Positions 8,406 to 17,178 of a stretch of DNA of 64,000 nt are shown here, piece after piece. The stretch comes from Pseudescherichia sp031987975. Its GTDB lineage: Bacteria > Pseudomonadota > Gammaproteobacteria > Enterobacterales > Enterobacteriaceae. The notes under the pieces are model-generated. The model saw only the letters and a program-made list of their open reading frames with translations, was not told where the DNA came from and made no database searches. The position numbers were made by a program, and so were the translations under genes. Every line of letters begins with the position of its first letter. Position 1 is the first letter of the stretch. The stretch spans positions 248,001 through 312,000 of the forward strand of contig NZ_DALZYX010000006.1 in assembly GCF_031987975.1 (NCBI RefSeq), in the 5' to 3' direction.

Positions 8406-8457
8406 CGCGACTAATGACAACCGACACCCCCATGGGTGAAGCCTCTCATTAGCCGCG
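8406..8457 (-). promoter_or_regulatory. RNase III processing hairpin in the pnp leader
   Basis: CGCGACTAATGA (8406-8417) pairs with TCATTAGCCGCG (8446-8457) with one mismatch, and an inner CACCC/GGGTG stem closes the loop. In E. coli RNase III cuts the double-stranded pnp leader here and PNPase then destabilises its own mRNA. The same mechanism is inferred from position and structure. The opposite strand of this gap is where E. coli encodes the sRNA SraG; I could not delimit it here. Confidence 0.75.
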
Positions 8458-8528
8458 CGAACCTCTGCAACGAAGATCATTCAAAGCAACAATACAATAG
8501 TTTAGAGTGAATTGCTGCCGTCTGGTTG

Positions 8529-8553
8529 AAAAAAGGGGCCATAAGGCCCCTTT
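8529..8553 (-). terminator. terminator after rpsO
   Basis: Minus-strand stem AAAGGGGCCttatGGCCCCTTTTTT, 18 nt after the rpsO stop. In E. coli the equivalent t1 terminator is leaky and lets polymerase read into pnp. Confidence 0.88.
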
Positions 8554-8571
8554 CTCTGAAACTCGCCAGAC

Positions 8572-8841
8572 TTAGCGACGCAGACCCAGACGCTCGATCA
8601 GCGCAGTGTAGCGTGCAACATCTTTACGTTTCAGGTAGTCGAGCAGTTTACGACGCTGAGAAACCATACGCAGCAGACCACGACGGCTGTGGTGATCTTT
8701 TTTGTGCTCTGCAAAGTGACCCTGCAGGTGGTTGATCTGAGCAGTCAGCAGGGCAACCTGTACTTCGGTAGAACCGCTGTCATTTTCGCCACGACCGAAC
8801 TCGGAAACGATTTTTGCTTTAGCTTCAACGCTTAGAGACAT
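8572..8841 (-). CDS. rpsO: RpsO, 30S ribosomal protein S15
   Basis: The 89-residue product starts MSLSVEAKAKIVSEFGRG and ends LIERLGLRR, matching S15 in sequence and length. S15 is a primary binder of 16S rRNA in the central domain of the 30S subunit and forms bridge B4. Translation is controlled by S15 binding to its own leader (next entry). It lies between truB and pnp in the conserved order. Confidence 0.98.
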   Translation of the reverse strand: MSLSVEAKAKIVSEFGRGENDSGSTEVQVALLTAQINHLQGHFAEHKKDHHSRRGLLRMVSQRRKLLDYLKRKDVARYTALIERLGLRR

Positions 8842-8897
8842 TTTGAACTCCAGAATTAAAAGAATGAAAGGATGCCGATCTCTAATTCAGCGATCCC
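8832..8897 (-). promoter_or_regulatory. S15 autoregulatory leader (pseudoknot operator)
   Basis: On the minus strand the leader reads GGGATCGCTGAATTAGAGAT, then CGGCATCCTTTCATTC, a short A/T-rich stretch, GGAG and the rpsO ATG. This agrees closely with the E. coli rpsO mRNA segment that folds into the S15-stabilised pseudoknot. Operator function is inferred from this conservation. Confidence 0.7.
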
Positions 8898-8993
8898 AGA
8901 TATAACGCCCGTTCACTGTTACCCAGCCAACGCGACGTTAAGCGGCAATATTCTACTCGCAGTACCCTGTTATCGCAAGGTAGCTGCATAAGC

Positions 8994-9941
8994 TTATGCC
9001 GCCGGATACTCTACGACAAGTCGACGCGGGGCGACGCGGCCCTCATCGTCCATCTCGCCCATGCCGATAAACTTGCCTTCGTCACCTTCCGTCACGCGCA
9101 CCAGCCCGTCGAGCGGCGCGCCCGTGGTTCGTACCGGGTTACCGTTCTTGAAGTAGACCGACGACGTCAGCGGCAGGTTAACTACCGGGAAATCCGCAGC
9201 CGGACTGTCCATCGGCATCAGCAGCGGATCCAGCAGCTGCGCGGCTGGCCTCTCCTGCTGCTCCGCCTGGGCGACCAGTTCGTGCAGCTGCTCCAGGGTC
9301 ACCATGCGATCGACCGGATAGGTGCTGACGGCCAGACGACGCAGGAAGGTCACGTGCGCCCCGCAGCCCAGCTTCTCACCGAGATCGTCAATGATAGTCC
9401 GGATATAGGTGCCTTTCGAGCAGTGTACTTCCAGCTCCAGCTCATTGCCTTCGTGGCGAATAAACAGCAGCTCATAGACGGTAATCGGCCGTGCTTCACG
9501 CGGCACCTCAATGCCCTGGCGCGCGTACTCATAGAGCTTTTTGCCCTGATACTTGAGCGCCGAGTACATCGACGGAACCTGCATCGTGTCGCCACGAAAA
9601 CTTTCCAGCGCGTCAGCAAGCTGTTCCGCACTGAAGGTCACCGGACGCTCCTCCACGATCTCACCATCCGCATCGGAGGTGTCGGTGCGCTGGCCGAGGC
9701 GAGCAACGACCCGGTAGCGCTTATCTGAGTCCAGCAGGTACTGGGAAAACTTTGTCGCCTCGCCCAGGCAGATCGGCAGCATGCCGGTCGCCAGCGGATC
9801 CAGCGCGCCGGTGTGCCCGGCACGGTTGGCGTTATAGAGGCGCTTTACTTTTTGCAGCACGTCGTTGCTGGACATCCCCTGAGGCTTATCCAGCAGCAGC
9901 ACGCCGTGCACGTCGCGACCGCGACGACGAGGACGACTCAT
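8994..9941 (-). CDS. truB: TruB, tRNA pseudouridine-55 synthase
   Basis: The enzyme isomerises U55 in the T-loop of all elongator tRNAs and also acts as a tRNA chaperone. The catalytic motif GHTGALDPLATGMLP with the nucleophilic Asp is near residue 48. A C-terminal PUA domain ends the 315-residue protein (314 in E. coli). The ATG overlaps the rbfA stop by one base (TAATG), indicating translational coupling. Confidence 0.97.
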   Translation of the reverse strand: MSRPRRRGRDVHGVLLLDKPQGMSSNDVLQKVKRLYNANRAGHTGALDPLATGMLPICLGEATKFSQYLLDSDKRYRVVARLGQRTDTSDADGEIVEERPVTFSAEQLADALESFRGDTMQVPSMYSALKYQGKKLYEYARQGIEVPREARPITVYELLFIRHEGNELELEVHCSKGTYIRTIIDDLGEKLGCGAHVTFLRRLAVSTYPVDRMVTLEQLHELVAQAEQQERPAAQLLDPLLMPMDSPAADFPVVNLPLTSSVYFKNGNPVRTTGAPLDGLVRVTEGDEGKFIGMGEMDDEGRVAPRRLVVEYPAA

Positions 9942-10342
9942 TAGTCCTCCTTGCTGTCGTCCGGGTTGACGCGACGCTCATCGTCCTGTCGCACCACGTT
10001 GGTCACCAGGTTAGACATGCGCATCCCCTCGACCAGCGAGTTGTCGTAGAAGAAGGTCAGCTCCGGCACGATACGCAGGCGCATGGCTTTGCCCAGCAGC
10101 GTACGGATAAAGCCAGACGCTTCCTGCAACGCTTTGAGGCCCGCTTTTACCGCGTCCTCATCTTTGTCGTTCAGGAAGGTGACAAACACTTTGGCATAGG
10201 CCAGATCGCGGGACATTTCGACACCGGAAACGGTGGTCATCATGCCCAGACGCGGATCTTTGATTTCGCGCTGCAGGATCATCGCAATCTCTTTCTGCAT
10301 CTCCTGGGCCACGCGCTGCGGGCGACCAAATTCTTTCGCCAT
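9941..10342 (-). CDS. rbfA: RbfA, 30S ribosome-binding factor A
   Basis: A small KH-fold protein that binds immature 30S subunits and helps mature the 5' end of 16S rRNA; it is needed for growth in the cold. The start MAKEFGRPQRVAQEMQKEIA at 10342 gives 133 residues, the E. coli length, and has GGAG at a normal distance. An in-frame upstream ATG at 10360 lacks this and lies inside a terminator stem. The acidic C-terminus ends NPDDSKED. Confidence 0.96.
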   Translation of the reverse strand: MAKEFGRPQRVAQEMQKEIAMILQREIKDPRLGMMTTVSGVEMSRDLAYAKVFVTFLNDKDEDAVKAGLKALQEASGFIRTLLGKAMRLRIVPELTFFYDNSLVEGMRMSNLVTNVVRQDDERRVNPDDSKED

Positions 10343-10358
10343 AATAAATTCTCCAGAC

Positions 10359-10384
10359 AAAAAAGGGGCTATTAGCCCCTTTTA
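10359..10384 (-). terminator. attenuator-type terminator between infB and rbfA
   Basis: Minus-strand stem AAAAGGGGCTaatAGCCCCTTTTTT. It lies inside the operon, so it probably reduces rather than stops transcription into rbfA-truB. Confidence 0.75.
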
Positions 10385-10392
10385 ATATGATT

Positions 10393-10422
10393 GCCGGGTG
10401 ACGCGAGGCGATCCCGGCCTAC
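10393..10422. repeat. REP-like palindrome between infB and rbfA
   Basis: GCCGGGtgacgcgaggcgatCCCGGC followed by CTACA resembles the REP consensus and is a diverged copy of the elements at 1670 and 47265. It directly follows the infB stop codon. Confidence 0.6.
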
Positions 10423-10424
10423 AC

Positions 10425-13142
10425 TTAGTCGATACTGCGTTTGATCTCGATGATCTCGAACACTTCGATCATATCGCCAACGCGAACGTCGTTGTAGTTC
10501 TTCACGCCGATACCACACTCCATGCCGTTACGGACTTCGTTAACGTCATCTTTGAAGCGGCGCAGGGACTCCAGCTCGCCTTCGTAGATAACCACGTTGT
10601 CGCGCAGAACGCGGATTGGGTTGTGGCGCTTGATGGTACCTTCGGTAACCATACAGCCCGCGATCGCACCGAATTTCGGTGATTTGAACACGTCACGCAC
10701 TTCAGCCAGACCGATAATCTGCTGTTTCAGCTCAGGCGACAGCATACCGCTCATCGCTGCTTTCACTTCGTCGATCAGATGGTAGATGACGGAGTAGTAG
10801 CGCAGATCCAGGCTCTCAGCATCGATAACTTTACGCGCAGAGGCGTCAGCACGCACGTTGAAGCCAACCAGGATGGCGTTGGACGCCGCAGCCAGGGTTG
10901 CGTCGGTTTCGGTGATACCACCTACGCCGGAACCGATGATCTTCACTTTAACTTCGTCAGTAGAGAGTTTCAGCAAGGAGTCGGAGATCGCTTCCACAGA
11001 GCCTTGTACGTCAGCTTTCAGTACGACGTTCACTTCGTGAACTTCGCCCTCGGTCATGTTGGCAAACATGTTCTCGAGTTTAGATTTCTGCTGGCGCGCC
11101 AGTTTAACTTCACGGAATTTGCCCTGACGGTACAGCGCAACTTCACGCGCTTTCTTCTCGTCACGAACAACGGTGACTTCATCACCGGCAGCCGGAACAC
11201 CGGACAGACCCAGGATTTCCACCGGAATGGACGGACCCGCTTCCAGCACTTCCTGACCCAGTTCGTTACGCATCGCACGCACGCGGCCATATTCGAAGCC
11301 ACACAGAACGATATCGCCTTTGTTCAGCGTACCTTCACGCACCAGCACGGTAGCAACCGGACCACGACCTTTATCAAGGAAGGATTCGATGACCGCACCG
11401 CTCGCCATGCCTTTACGTACCGCTTTCAGCTCAAGAACTTCAGCCTGCAGCAGGATAGCGTTCAGCAGGTCGTCGATACCGGTACCCGCTTTCGCAGACA
11501 CAGGGATGAACTGAGATTCACCGCCCCACTCTTCCGGCATAACGCCGTACTGGGAGAGTTCGTTCTTCACGCGGTCCATGTCAGCTTCTGGCTTATCGAT
11601 TTTGTTCACCGCAACTACCAGCGGTACCTGCGCCGCTTTCGCGTGCTGGATCGCTTCGATGGTCTGCGGCATCACGCCGTCGTCAGCCGCTACCACCAGT
11701 ACAACGATATCCGTTGCCTGCGCACCACGAGCACGCATGGAGGTAAACGCGGCGTGGCCCGGGGTATCCAGGAAGGTGATCATGCCGTTTTCGGTTTCTA
11801 CGTGGTAAGCACCGATGTGCTGGGTAATACCACCCGCTTCGCCGGACGCCACTTTAGTAGAACGAATATAGTCAAGCAGCGAGGTTTTACCGTGGTCAAC
11901 GTGACCCATGATGGTCACAACCGGTGCACGCGGCTCGGCCGCTGCGCCCGTATCACGGTCGCTCATTACTGCTTCTTCCAGCTCGTTTTCACGACGCAGG
12001 ATAACCTTGTGGCCCATCTCTTCGGCAACCAGCTGTGCGGTTTCCTGATCGATGACCTGGTTGATGGTCGCCATTGCGCCCAGTTTCATCATCGCTTTGA
12101 TGACCTGAGAGCCTTTAACGGCCATCTTGTTCGCCAGATCGCCAACGGTGATGGTTTCGCCGATCACAACGTCACGGTTAACAGCCTGAGCCGGCTTCTG
12201 GAAGCCCTGCTGCAGGGAAGAACCTTTACGTTGCTTACCGCCTTTACCGCCACGGCCCGCTGCACGCGCTTCTTCACGGTCAGCTTTGGATTCAGCGTGT
12301 TTATTGCCCTTCTTCTGAGGACGGGCAGCTTTCGCAGCGGTACGGGTACGGCCACGGCCGCCTTCTACTTCACGATCGTTTTCATCTTCAGCCTGGCGAG
12401 CATGCTGAGAGGTTGTCACGTGATAATCGCTGGTGTCTTCGGTTTCTGCAGGTTCGATAACCCCGTTCCTCTCATTTTCTTCCGCCATACGGCGTGCTTC
12501 TTCTGCTACGCGACGTGCTTCTTCTTCAAGCTTACGACGCGCCTCTTCTTCAGCTTTACGCTTCAGCTCTTGCGCTTCGGCTTCACGACGCGCTTTTTCA
12601 GCCTGGGCAGCTTTGGTCATTTCGTCAGATGGTTGATTGCTCACTTTGCTCGTTTCCGCAGCGTCGCGCTTCGCCGTATCAGCGGTGTCGCGTTTCGCTT
12701 TTTCTTCGGCTTCGCGCTTCGCTTTCTCTTGTGCGTCACGCTTGGCTTTGTCCTCAGCTTCACGCTTCGCAGCTTCCTCTGCTTCACGCGTTGCCTTCTC
12801 TTCCGCTTCGCGCTTCGCCTCTTCTTCCGCGGCGAGACGTTCAGCCTCTTGCGGATCGCGTTTCACAAAGGTGCGCTTTTTACGGACTTCGATCTGCACC
12901 GATTTACTCTTCCCGCCGGTGCCTGGGATATTCAGCGTGCTGCGCGTTTTGCGCTGCAGCGTCAGCTTGTCCGGCGCGGAACCGTGTTCACGGTTCAGGT
13001 GCGCCAGCAGCGTCTGTTTCTCTTGTGCTGTTACTGAGTCTTCAGCAGCCTTCGGGATCCCTGCATCAGCAAATTGCTGTACCAGGCGGTCCACGGAGGT
13101 CTGAATCTCAGCGGCCAGCGCTTTTACGGTTACATCTGTCAT
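10425..13142 (-). CDS. infB: InfB, translation initiation factor IF2
   Basis: GTPase that brings fMet-tRNA to the 30S subunit and promotes subunit joining. It has an N-terminal domain, a long Lys/Arg/Glu/Ala-rich linker (about residues 90-230), then the G domain with GHVDHGKTSLLD, DTPGHAAF and NKIDKP, and C-terminal beta-barrels. At 905 residues it is 15 longer than E. coli IF2, the excess lying in the KREAEEKAKRDA-type repeats. The internal starts known in E. coli are kept: GTG at 12644 (VSNQ) for IF2-2 and ATG at 12620 (MTKAAQ) for IF2-3. It lies 24 nt after nusA. Confidence 0.98.
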   Translation of the reverse strand: MTDVTVKALAAEIQTSVDRLVQQFADAGIPKAAEDSVTAQEKQTLLAHLNREHGSAPDKLTLQRKTRSTLNIPGTGGKSKSVQIEVRKKRTFVKRDPQEAERLAAEEEAKREAEEKATREAEEAAKREAEDKAKRDAQEKAKREAEEKAKRDTADTAKRDAAETSKVSNQPSDEMTKAAQAEKARREAEAQELKRKAEEEARRKLEEEARRVAEEARRMAEENERNGVIEPAETEDTSDYHVTTSQHARQAEDENDREVEGGRGRTRTAAKAARPQKKGNKHAESKADREEARAAGRGGKGGKQRKGSSLQQGFQKPAQAVNRDVVIGETITVGDLANKMAVKGSQVIKAMMKLGAMATINQVIDQETAQLVAEEMGHKVILRRENELEEAVMSDRDTGAAAEPRAPVVTIMGHVDHGKTSLLDYIRSTKVASGEAGGITQHIGAYHVETENGMITFLDTPGHAAFTSMRARGAQATDIVVLVVAADDGVMPQTIEAIQHAKAAQVPLVVAVNKIDKPEADMDRVKNELSQYGVMPEEWGGESQFIPVSAKAGTGIDDLLNAILLQAEVLELKAVRKGMASGAVIESFLDKGRGPVATVLVREGTLNKGDIVLCGFEYGRVRAMRNELGQEVLEAGPSIPVEILGLSGVPAAGDEVTVVRDEKKAREVALYRQGKFREVKLARQQKSKLENMFANMTEGEVHEVNVVLKADVQGSVEAISDSLLKLSTDEVKVKIIGSGVGGITETDATLAAASNAILVGFNVRADASARKVIDAESLDLRYYSVIYHLIDEVKAAMSGMLSPELKQQIIGLAEVRDVFKSPKFGAIAGCMVTEGTIKRHNPIRVLRDNVVIYEGELESLRRFKDDVNEVRNGMECGIGVKNYNDVRVGDMIEVFEIIEIKRSID

Positions 13143-13166
13143 GCTGTTCCTTCCTGCTACAGTTTA

Positions 13167-14654
13167 TTACGCTTCGTCGCCGAACCAGCAAATATTACGT
13201 GCGGCCATGATGAGCTCACCCGCTTTCTCGTCGGTTAATCCTTCGATATCGCTTAGGTCATCAACGCCCTGGTCAGCGAGGTCTTCCAGCGTACAAACAC
13301 CACGAGCAGCCAGTTTAAACGCCAGCTCGCGATCGAGGCCTTCAAGGTTAAGCAGGTCGTCAGCCGGTTTGTTATTACCAAGGCTCTCTTCCTGCGCCAG
13401 GGCCAGGGTCGTCAGGGCATTTTTCGCGCGTTCGCGCAGGGCCTCAACGGTCTCTTCGTCCAGACCCTCAATTTCCAGCAGCTCTTTCATTGGCACATAG
13501 GCCAGCTCTTCCAGGGTTGAGAAACCCTCTTCAACCAGCACGGTGGCGAACTCTTCGTCAATGTCCAGGTGCTTAGTGAAGGTATCAATCGCCGCATGGG
13601 CTTCCGCCTGATGCTTAGACTGCAGGTCGTCAACGGTCATGACGTTGAGTTCCCAGCCGCTCAGCTGCGATGCCAGACGGACGTTCTGGCCGTTACGGCC
13701 AATCGCCTGCGCCAGGTTACCGGCTTCAACGGCGATATCCATGGTGTGCTTGTCTTCATCCACCACGATAGAAGCAACGTCTGCCGGTGCCATCGCGTTG
13801 ATCACGAACTGCGCCGGGTTGTCGTCCCACAGAACGATATCGATACGCTCGCCGCCCAGCTCGGTAGAGACCGCCTGAACACGGGCGCCGCGCATACCAA
13901 CACAGGCGCCGACCGGATCGATACGCTTATCGTTGGTCTTCACCGCGATTTTCGCACGGGAACCCGGATCGCGGGCCGCCGCTTTGATCTCGATAACTTC
14001 TTCACCGATCTCTGGCACTTCGATGCGGAACAGTTCCACCAGCATTTCCGGTTTGGAACGGGTCACGAACAGCTGCGCACCGCGCGCTTCAGGACGCACC
14101 GCGTAGAGCACACCGCGAATACGGTCGCCTGGACGGAAGTTTTCACGCGGCAGCATATCTTCACGCAGGATCACGGCTTCAGCGTTGCTGCCCAGATCCA
14201 GCGTGATGTTGTCGCGGTTCACTTTCTTCACCACGCCGGTGATGATCTCACCTTCGTGCTCGCGGAACTGATCGACAACCAGCGCGCGCTCGGCTTCACG
14301 TACCTTCTGCACGATAACCTGCTTCGCCGTTTGGGTAGTGATACGGTCAAAGGTGACAGACTCAATCTGATCTTCAACGTAGTCACCCGGGTTCAGGCTC
14401 TCATCTTCGTAGCGTGCGGCTTCCAGCGTGATTTCACGCGTCGGCATGGTGACTTCTTCTACCACTACCCAACGGCGGAAGGTATCAAAGTCACCGCTCT
14501 TACGATCGATCTCAACGCGGACATCGATCTCTTGCTCATATTTTTTCTTTGTTGCTGTAGCCAGCGCACTTTCCAGCGCTTCAAAAATTTTCTCGCGCGG
14601 CAGCGCTTTCTCATTGGAAACAGCTTCAACAACAGCCAAAATTTCTTTATTCAT
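13167..14654 (-). CDS. nusA: NusA, transcription elongation and termination factor
   Basis: RNA polymerase-binding factor controlling pausing, termination and antitermination. The 495-residue protein has the N-terminal polymerase-binding domain, an S1 domain (GEIITGVVKKVNRDNITLDL, about residue 136), KH1 and KH2 (VGACVGMRGARVQAV and GNLAQAIGRNGQNVRLA) and two C-terminal acidic repeats that contact the polymerase alpha subunit. The length equals E. coli NusA. It lies between rimP and infB. Confidence 0.98.
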   Translation of the reverse strand: MNKEILAVVEAVSNEKALPREKIFEALESALATATKKKYEQEIDVRVEIDRKSGDFDTFRRWVVVEEVTMPTREITLEAARYEDESLNPGDYVEDQIESVTFDRITTQTAKQVIVQKVREAERALVVDQFREHEGEIITGVVKKVNRDNITLDLGSNAEAVILREDMLPRENFRPGDRIRGVLYAVRPEARGAQLFVTRSKPEMLVELFRIEVPEIGEEVIEIKAAARDPGSRAKIAVKTNDKRIDPVGACVGMRGARVQAVSTELGGERIDIVLWDDNPAQFVINAMAPADVASIVVDEDKHTMDIAVEAGNLAQAIGRNGQNVRLASQLSGWELNVMTVDDLQSKHQAEAHAAIDTFTKHLDIDEEFATVLVEEGFSTLEELAYVPMKELLEIEGLDEETVEALRERAKNALTTLALAQEESLGNNKPADDLLNLEGLDRELAFKLAARGVCTLEDLADQGVDDLSDIEGLTDEKAGELIMAARNICWFGDEA

Positions 14655-14682
14655 TGGGGGCCTTTCACCTCAATCCAGACTG

Positions 14683-15135
14683 TTAAAAGTGGGGGACCAG
14701 GTTCGCTTTCTGAACGTTGCTCAGGGCGAACACTTCATCTTTACCTTCGACCGTAACGGTGATCATCTCGCCATCGACACCTTTGATAATGCCCTGCCAT
14801 TTGCGACGATTCTGAACCGCCATACGCAGCACCAGCGTGACCTCTTCGCCTAAATAGCGCGTGTAGTGTTCGGCGGTGAACAACGGACGATCAAGACCAG
14901 GTGAGGAGACTTCCAGGTTGTAAGCGACGGTAATGGGATCTTCGACGTCCATCACGGCGCTAACCTGATGGCTGACATCAGCACAATCATCAACATTGAT
15001 GCCATCTTCACTATCAATATAGATGCGCAGCGTAGATGTGCGACCACGGATAAATTCAATACCAACCAGTTCGTAGCCCAGCGCTTCGACCGGTGCGGTA
15101 ATCATCTCTGTTAATTTTTGCTCTAATGTGGACAA
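14683..15135 (-). CDS. rimP: RimP, 30S ribosome maturation factor
   Basis: The protein STLEQKLTEMITAPVEALGY through ALSNVQKANLVPHF has 150 residues, as in E. coli, and is needed for efficient 30S maturation. The start is taken as the TTG at 15135 because it aligns with the known N-terminus and is preceded by a strong GGGGGTGGG. The frame is open 55 codons further upstream, but that stretch contains two terminators and is leader RNA. It is the first protein gene after the metY tRNA. Confidence 0.93.
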   Translation of the reverse strand: MSTLEQKLTEMITAPVEALGYELVGIEFIRGRTSTLRIYIDSEDGINVDDCADVSHQVSAVMDVEDPITVAYNLEVSSPGLDRPLFTAEHYTRYLGEEVTLVLRMAVQNRRKWQGIIKGVDGEMITVTVEGKDEVFALSNVQKANLVPHF

Positions 15136-15152
15136 ACCCACCCCCAAGACAT

Positions 15153-15172
15153 AAAAAAAGGGCGTAAGCCCA
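15153..15172 (-). terminator. terminator in the metY-rimP leader, proximal to rimP
   Basis: Minus-strand stem GGGCTTACGCCC followed by seven T. It lies 17 nt before the rimP start, so only readthrough or antitermination gives rimP-nusA-infB mRNA. Confidence 0.8.
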
Positions 15173-15193
15173 GTTATTCTGTAGTCAGATAAC

Positions 15194-15217
15194 AAAAAAC
15201 CCCGATAAATCGAGGCT
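15194..15217 (-). terminator. second terminator in the metY-rimP leader
   Basis: Minus-strand stem GCCTCGATttATCGGGGT (with G-U pairs) followed by TTTTT. It forms a tandem pair with the terminator at 15153-15172, between metY and rimP. Confidence 0.7.
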
Positions 15218-15342
15218 TTAGATAACTGAACCCTATAGCCGTAACAACGGCCTGGAGAACCTTTCGCTACTGTTTTTTTCAAATGCGACGCCGAAGGCAC
15301 AAGGTCTTCATAGTATATTTGAAAAAGAACACTAAGGGAAAG

Positions 15343-15419
<77 letters not shown>

Positions 15420-15434
15420 CCTGAATCGTGGCAA

Positions 15435-15463
15435 ATACTACGCCGATATTGCACTAAATGCAA
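15435..15463 (-). promoter_or_regulatory. sigma-70 promoter of the metY-rimP-nusA-infB operon
   Basis: On the minus strand TTGCAT (15463-15458) and TAGTAT (15440-15435) are separated by exactly 17 bp, with a start expected about 7 nt downstream and about 8 nt before the tRNA. The segment between the -10 and the tRNA (TTGCCACG) contains G and C. Confidence 0.75.
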
Positions 15464-15631
15464 GTTAAGACAGGTGTAAACACCGGGAACGACTGATTAG
15501 ACAGACATTATAATCAATTGATTTTATTCATTGCAACAAAAAAACGCGCTCTTCTCATCTGCTTCACTATTATCCATTCATTTTTTTTAATGATTTTGCC
15601 ACGCAACGCTTCCGGTCTCCACGAAAAGATG

Positions 15632-15670
15632 ATTAAATGAAAACTCACTTATTTTGCATAATCATGCATT
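15632..15670. promoter_or_regulatory. tandem ARG boxes (ArgR operator) upstream of argG
   Basis: Two 18-bp sites, ATTAAATGAAAACTCACT (15632-15649) and TTTGCATAATCATGCATT (15653-15670), fit the ARG box consensus WNTGAATWWWWATTCANW. They are spaced by the canonical 3 bp for hexameric ArgR. They lie in the divergent argG-metY gap (15420-15771), so arginine-bound ArgR may influence both directions. No argG promoter could be fixed with confidence. Confidence 0.8.
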
Positions 15671-15771
15671 ACTGAGGGTGCGCAGGCGCTCTCTGCGGTA
15701 ATGTTTAGCCTATCATCATGGCGTGGCTGTTAAGTCTCTCACCATAGGTATAGTTAGCAGGGATTTATTTT

Positions 15772-17118
15772 ATGACGACGATTCTCAAGCATCTTCCGGT
15801 TGGACAACGTATTGGCATCGCTTTCTCCGGCGGCCTCGACACCAGCGCAGCCCTGCTGTGGATGCGCCAAAAGGGCGCTGTTCCTTATGCCTACACGGCT
15901 AATCTGGGTCAGCCAGATGAGGATGACTATGAGGCTATCCCACGCCGTGCAAAAGAGTATGGAGCAGAAAACGCACGTCTGATCGACTGCCGTAAGCAGC
16001 TGGTTGCCGAAGGCATCGCCGCTATTCAGTGCGGTGCGTTTCATAATACCACCGGCGGGCTGACCTACTTCAATACTACGCCGCTGGGCCGTGCCGTAAC
16101 CGGTACCATGCTGGTTGCCGCCATGAAAGAGGATGGCGTAAACATCTGGGGCGACGGCAGCACCTATAAGGGCAACGATATTGAACGCTTCTACCGCTAC
16201 GGCCTGCTGACCAATGCCGAGCTGAAGATCTATAAGCCGTGGCTCGATACCGACTTTATCGACGAGCTGGGCGGCCGCCAGGAGATGTCCGAATTTATGA
16301 TCGCCTGCGGCTTTGACTACAAAATGTCGGTAGAGAAAGCCTACTCCACCGACTCCAACATGCTGGGCGCGACCCATGAAGCGAAGGACCTGGAGTTCCT
16401 CAACTCCAGCGTCAAGATCGTTAACCCGATCATGGGCGTCAAGTTCTGGGACGAGAGCGTGAAGATCCCGGCGGAAGAGGTGACCATCCGCTTTGAGCGT
16501 GGCTACCCGGTAGCGCTGAACGGCAAAACCTTCTCTGACGACGTTGAGCTGATGCTGGAAGCTAACCGCATCGGTGGCCGTCACGGCCTGGGCATGAGCG
16601 ATCAAATTGAGAACCGTATTATCGAAGCGAAGAGCCGTGGCATCTACGAAGCTCCGGGGATGGCGCTGCTGCACATCGCCTACGAGCGTCTGCTGACCGG
16701 TATTCACAACGAAGATACCATTGAGCAGTATCACTCTCACGGTCGCCAGCTCGGCAAACTGCTCTATCAGGGCCGCTGGTTCGATCCGCAGGCGCTGATG
16801 CTGCGTGATGCCCTGCAGCGCTGGGTGGCGAGCGCCATCACCGGTGAGGTGACGCTGGAGCTGCGTCGCGGTAACGACTACTCCATCCTGAATACGGTCT
16901 CTGACAATCTGACCTACAAGGCAGAGCGTCTGACCATGGAGAAAGGCGACTCTGTCTTCTCTCCGGACGATCGTATCGGTCAGCTGACCATGCGTAACCT
17001 GGACATCACTGACACCCGCGAGAAGCTATTCAACTACGTTGAGACGGGCCTGCTCTCCTCCTCTGCCAGCACCGGCCTGCCGCAGATGGACAGCCTTGAG
17101 CACACCGACAAGCAGTAA
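15772..17118 (+). CDS. argG: ArgG, argininosuccinate synthase
   Basis: ATP-dependent condensation of citrulline and aspartate to argininosuccinate, the penultimate step of arginine synthesis. The nucleotide-binding P-loop AFSGGLDTSAALLW is near residue 18. The 448 residues match the long, proteobacterial ArgG type (447 in E. coli). It is transcribed divergently from metY, with two ARG boxes upstream and a strong terminator directly after. Confidence 0.98.
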   Translation: MTTILKHLPVGQRIGIAFSGGLDTSAALLWMRQKGAVPYAYTANLGQPDEDDYEAIPRRAKEYGAENARLIDCRKQLVAEGIAAIQCGAFHNTTGGLTYFNTTPLGRAVTGTMLVAAMKEDGVNIWGDGSTYKGNDIERFYRYGLLTNAELKIYKPWLDTDFIDELGGRQEMSEFMIACGFDYKMSVEKAYSTDSNMLGATHEAKDLEFLNSSVKIVNPIMGVKFWDESVKIPAEEVTIRFERGYPVALNGKTFSDDVELMLEANRIGGRHGLGMSDQIENRIIEAKSRGIYEAPGMALLHIAYERLLTGIHNEDTIEQYHSHGRQLGKLLYQGRWFDPQALMLRDALQRWVASAITGEVTLELRRGNDYSILNTVSDNLTYKAERLTMEKGDSVFSPDDRIGQLTMRNLDITDTREKLFNYVETGLLSSSASTGLPQMDSLEHTDKQ

Positions 17119-17135
17119 TATCGGATTGAAGTATC

Positions 17136-17159
17136 AAGGGCGCGCAAGCGCCCTTTTTT
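17136..17159 (+). terminator. rho-independent terminator after argG
   Basis: Stem GGGCGC-gcaa-GCGCCC followed by six T, 19 nt after the argG stop. Confidence 0.92.
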
Positions 17160-17178
17160 ATGCCTGAGAGTTCACACC

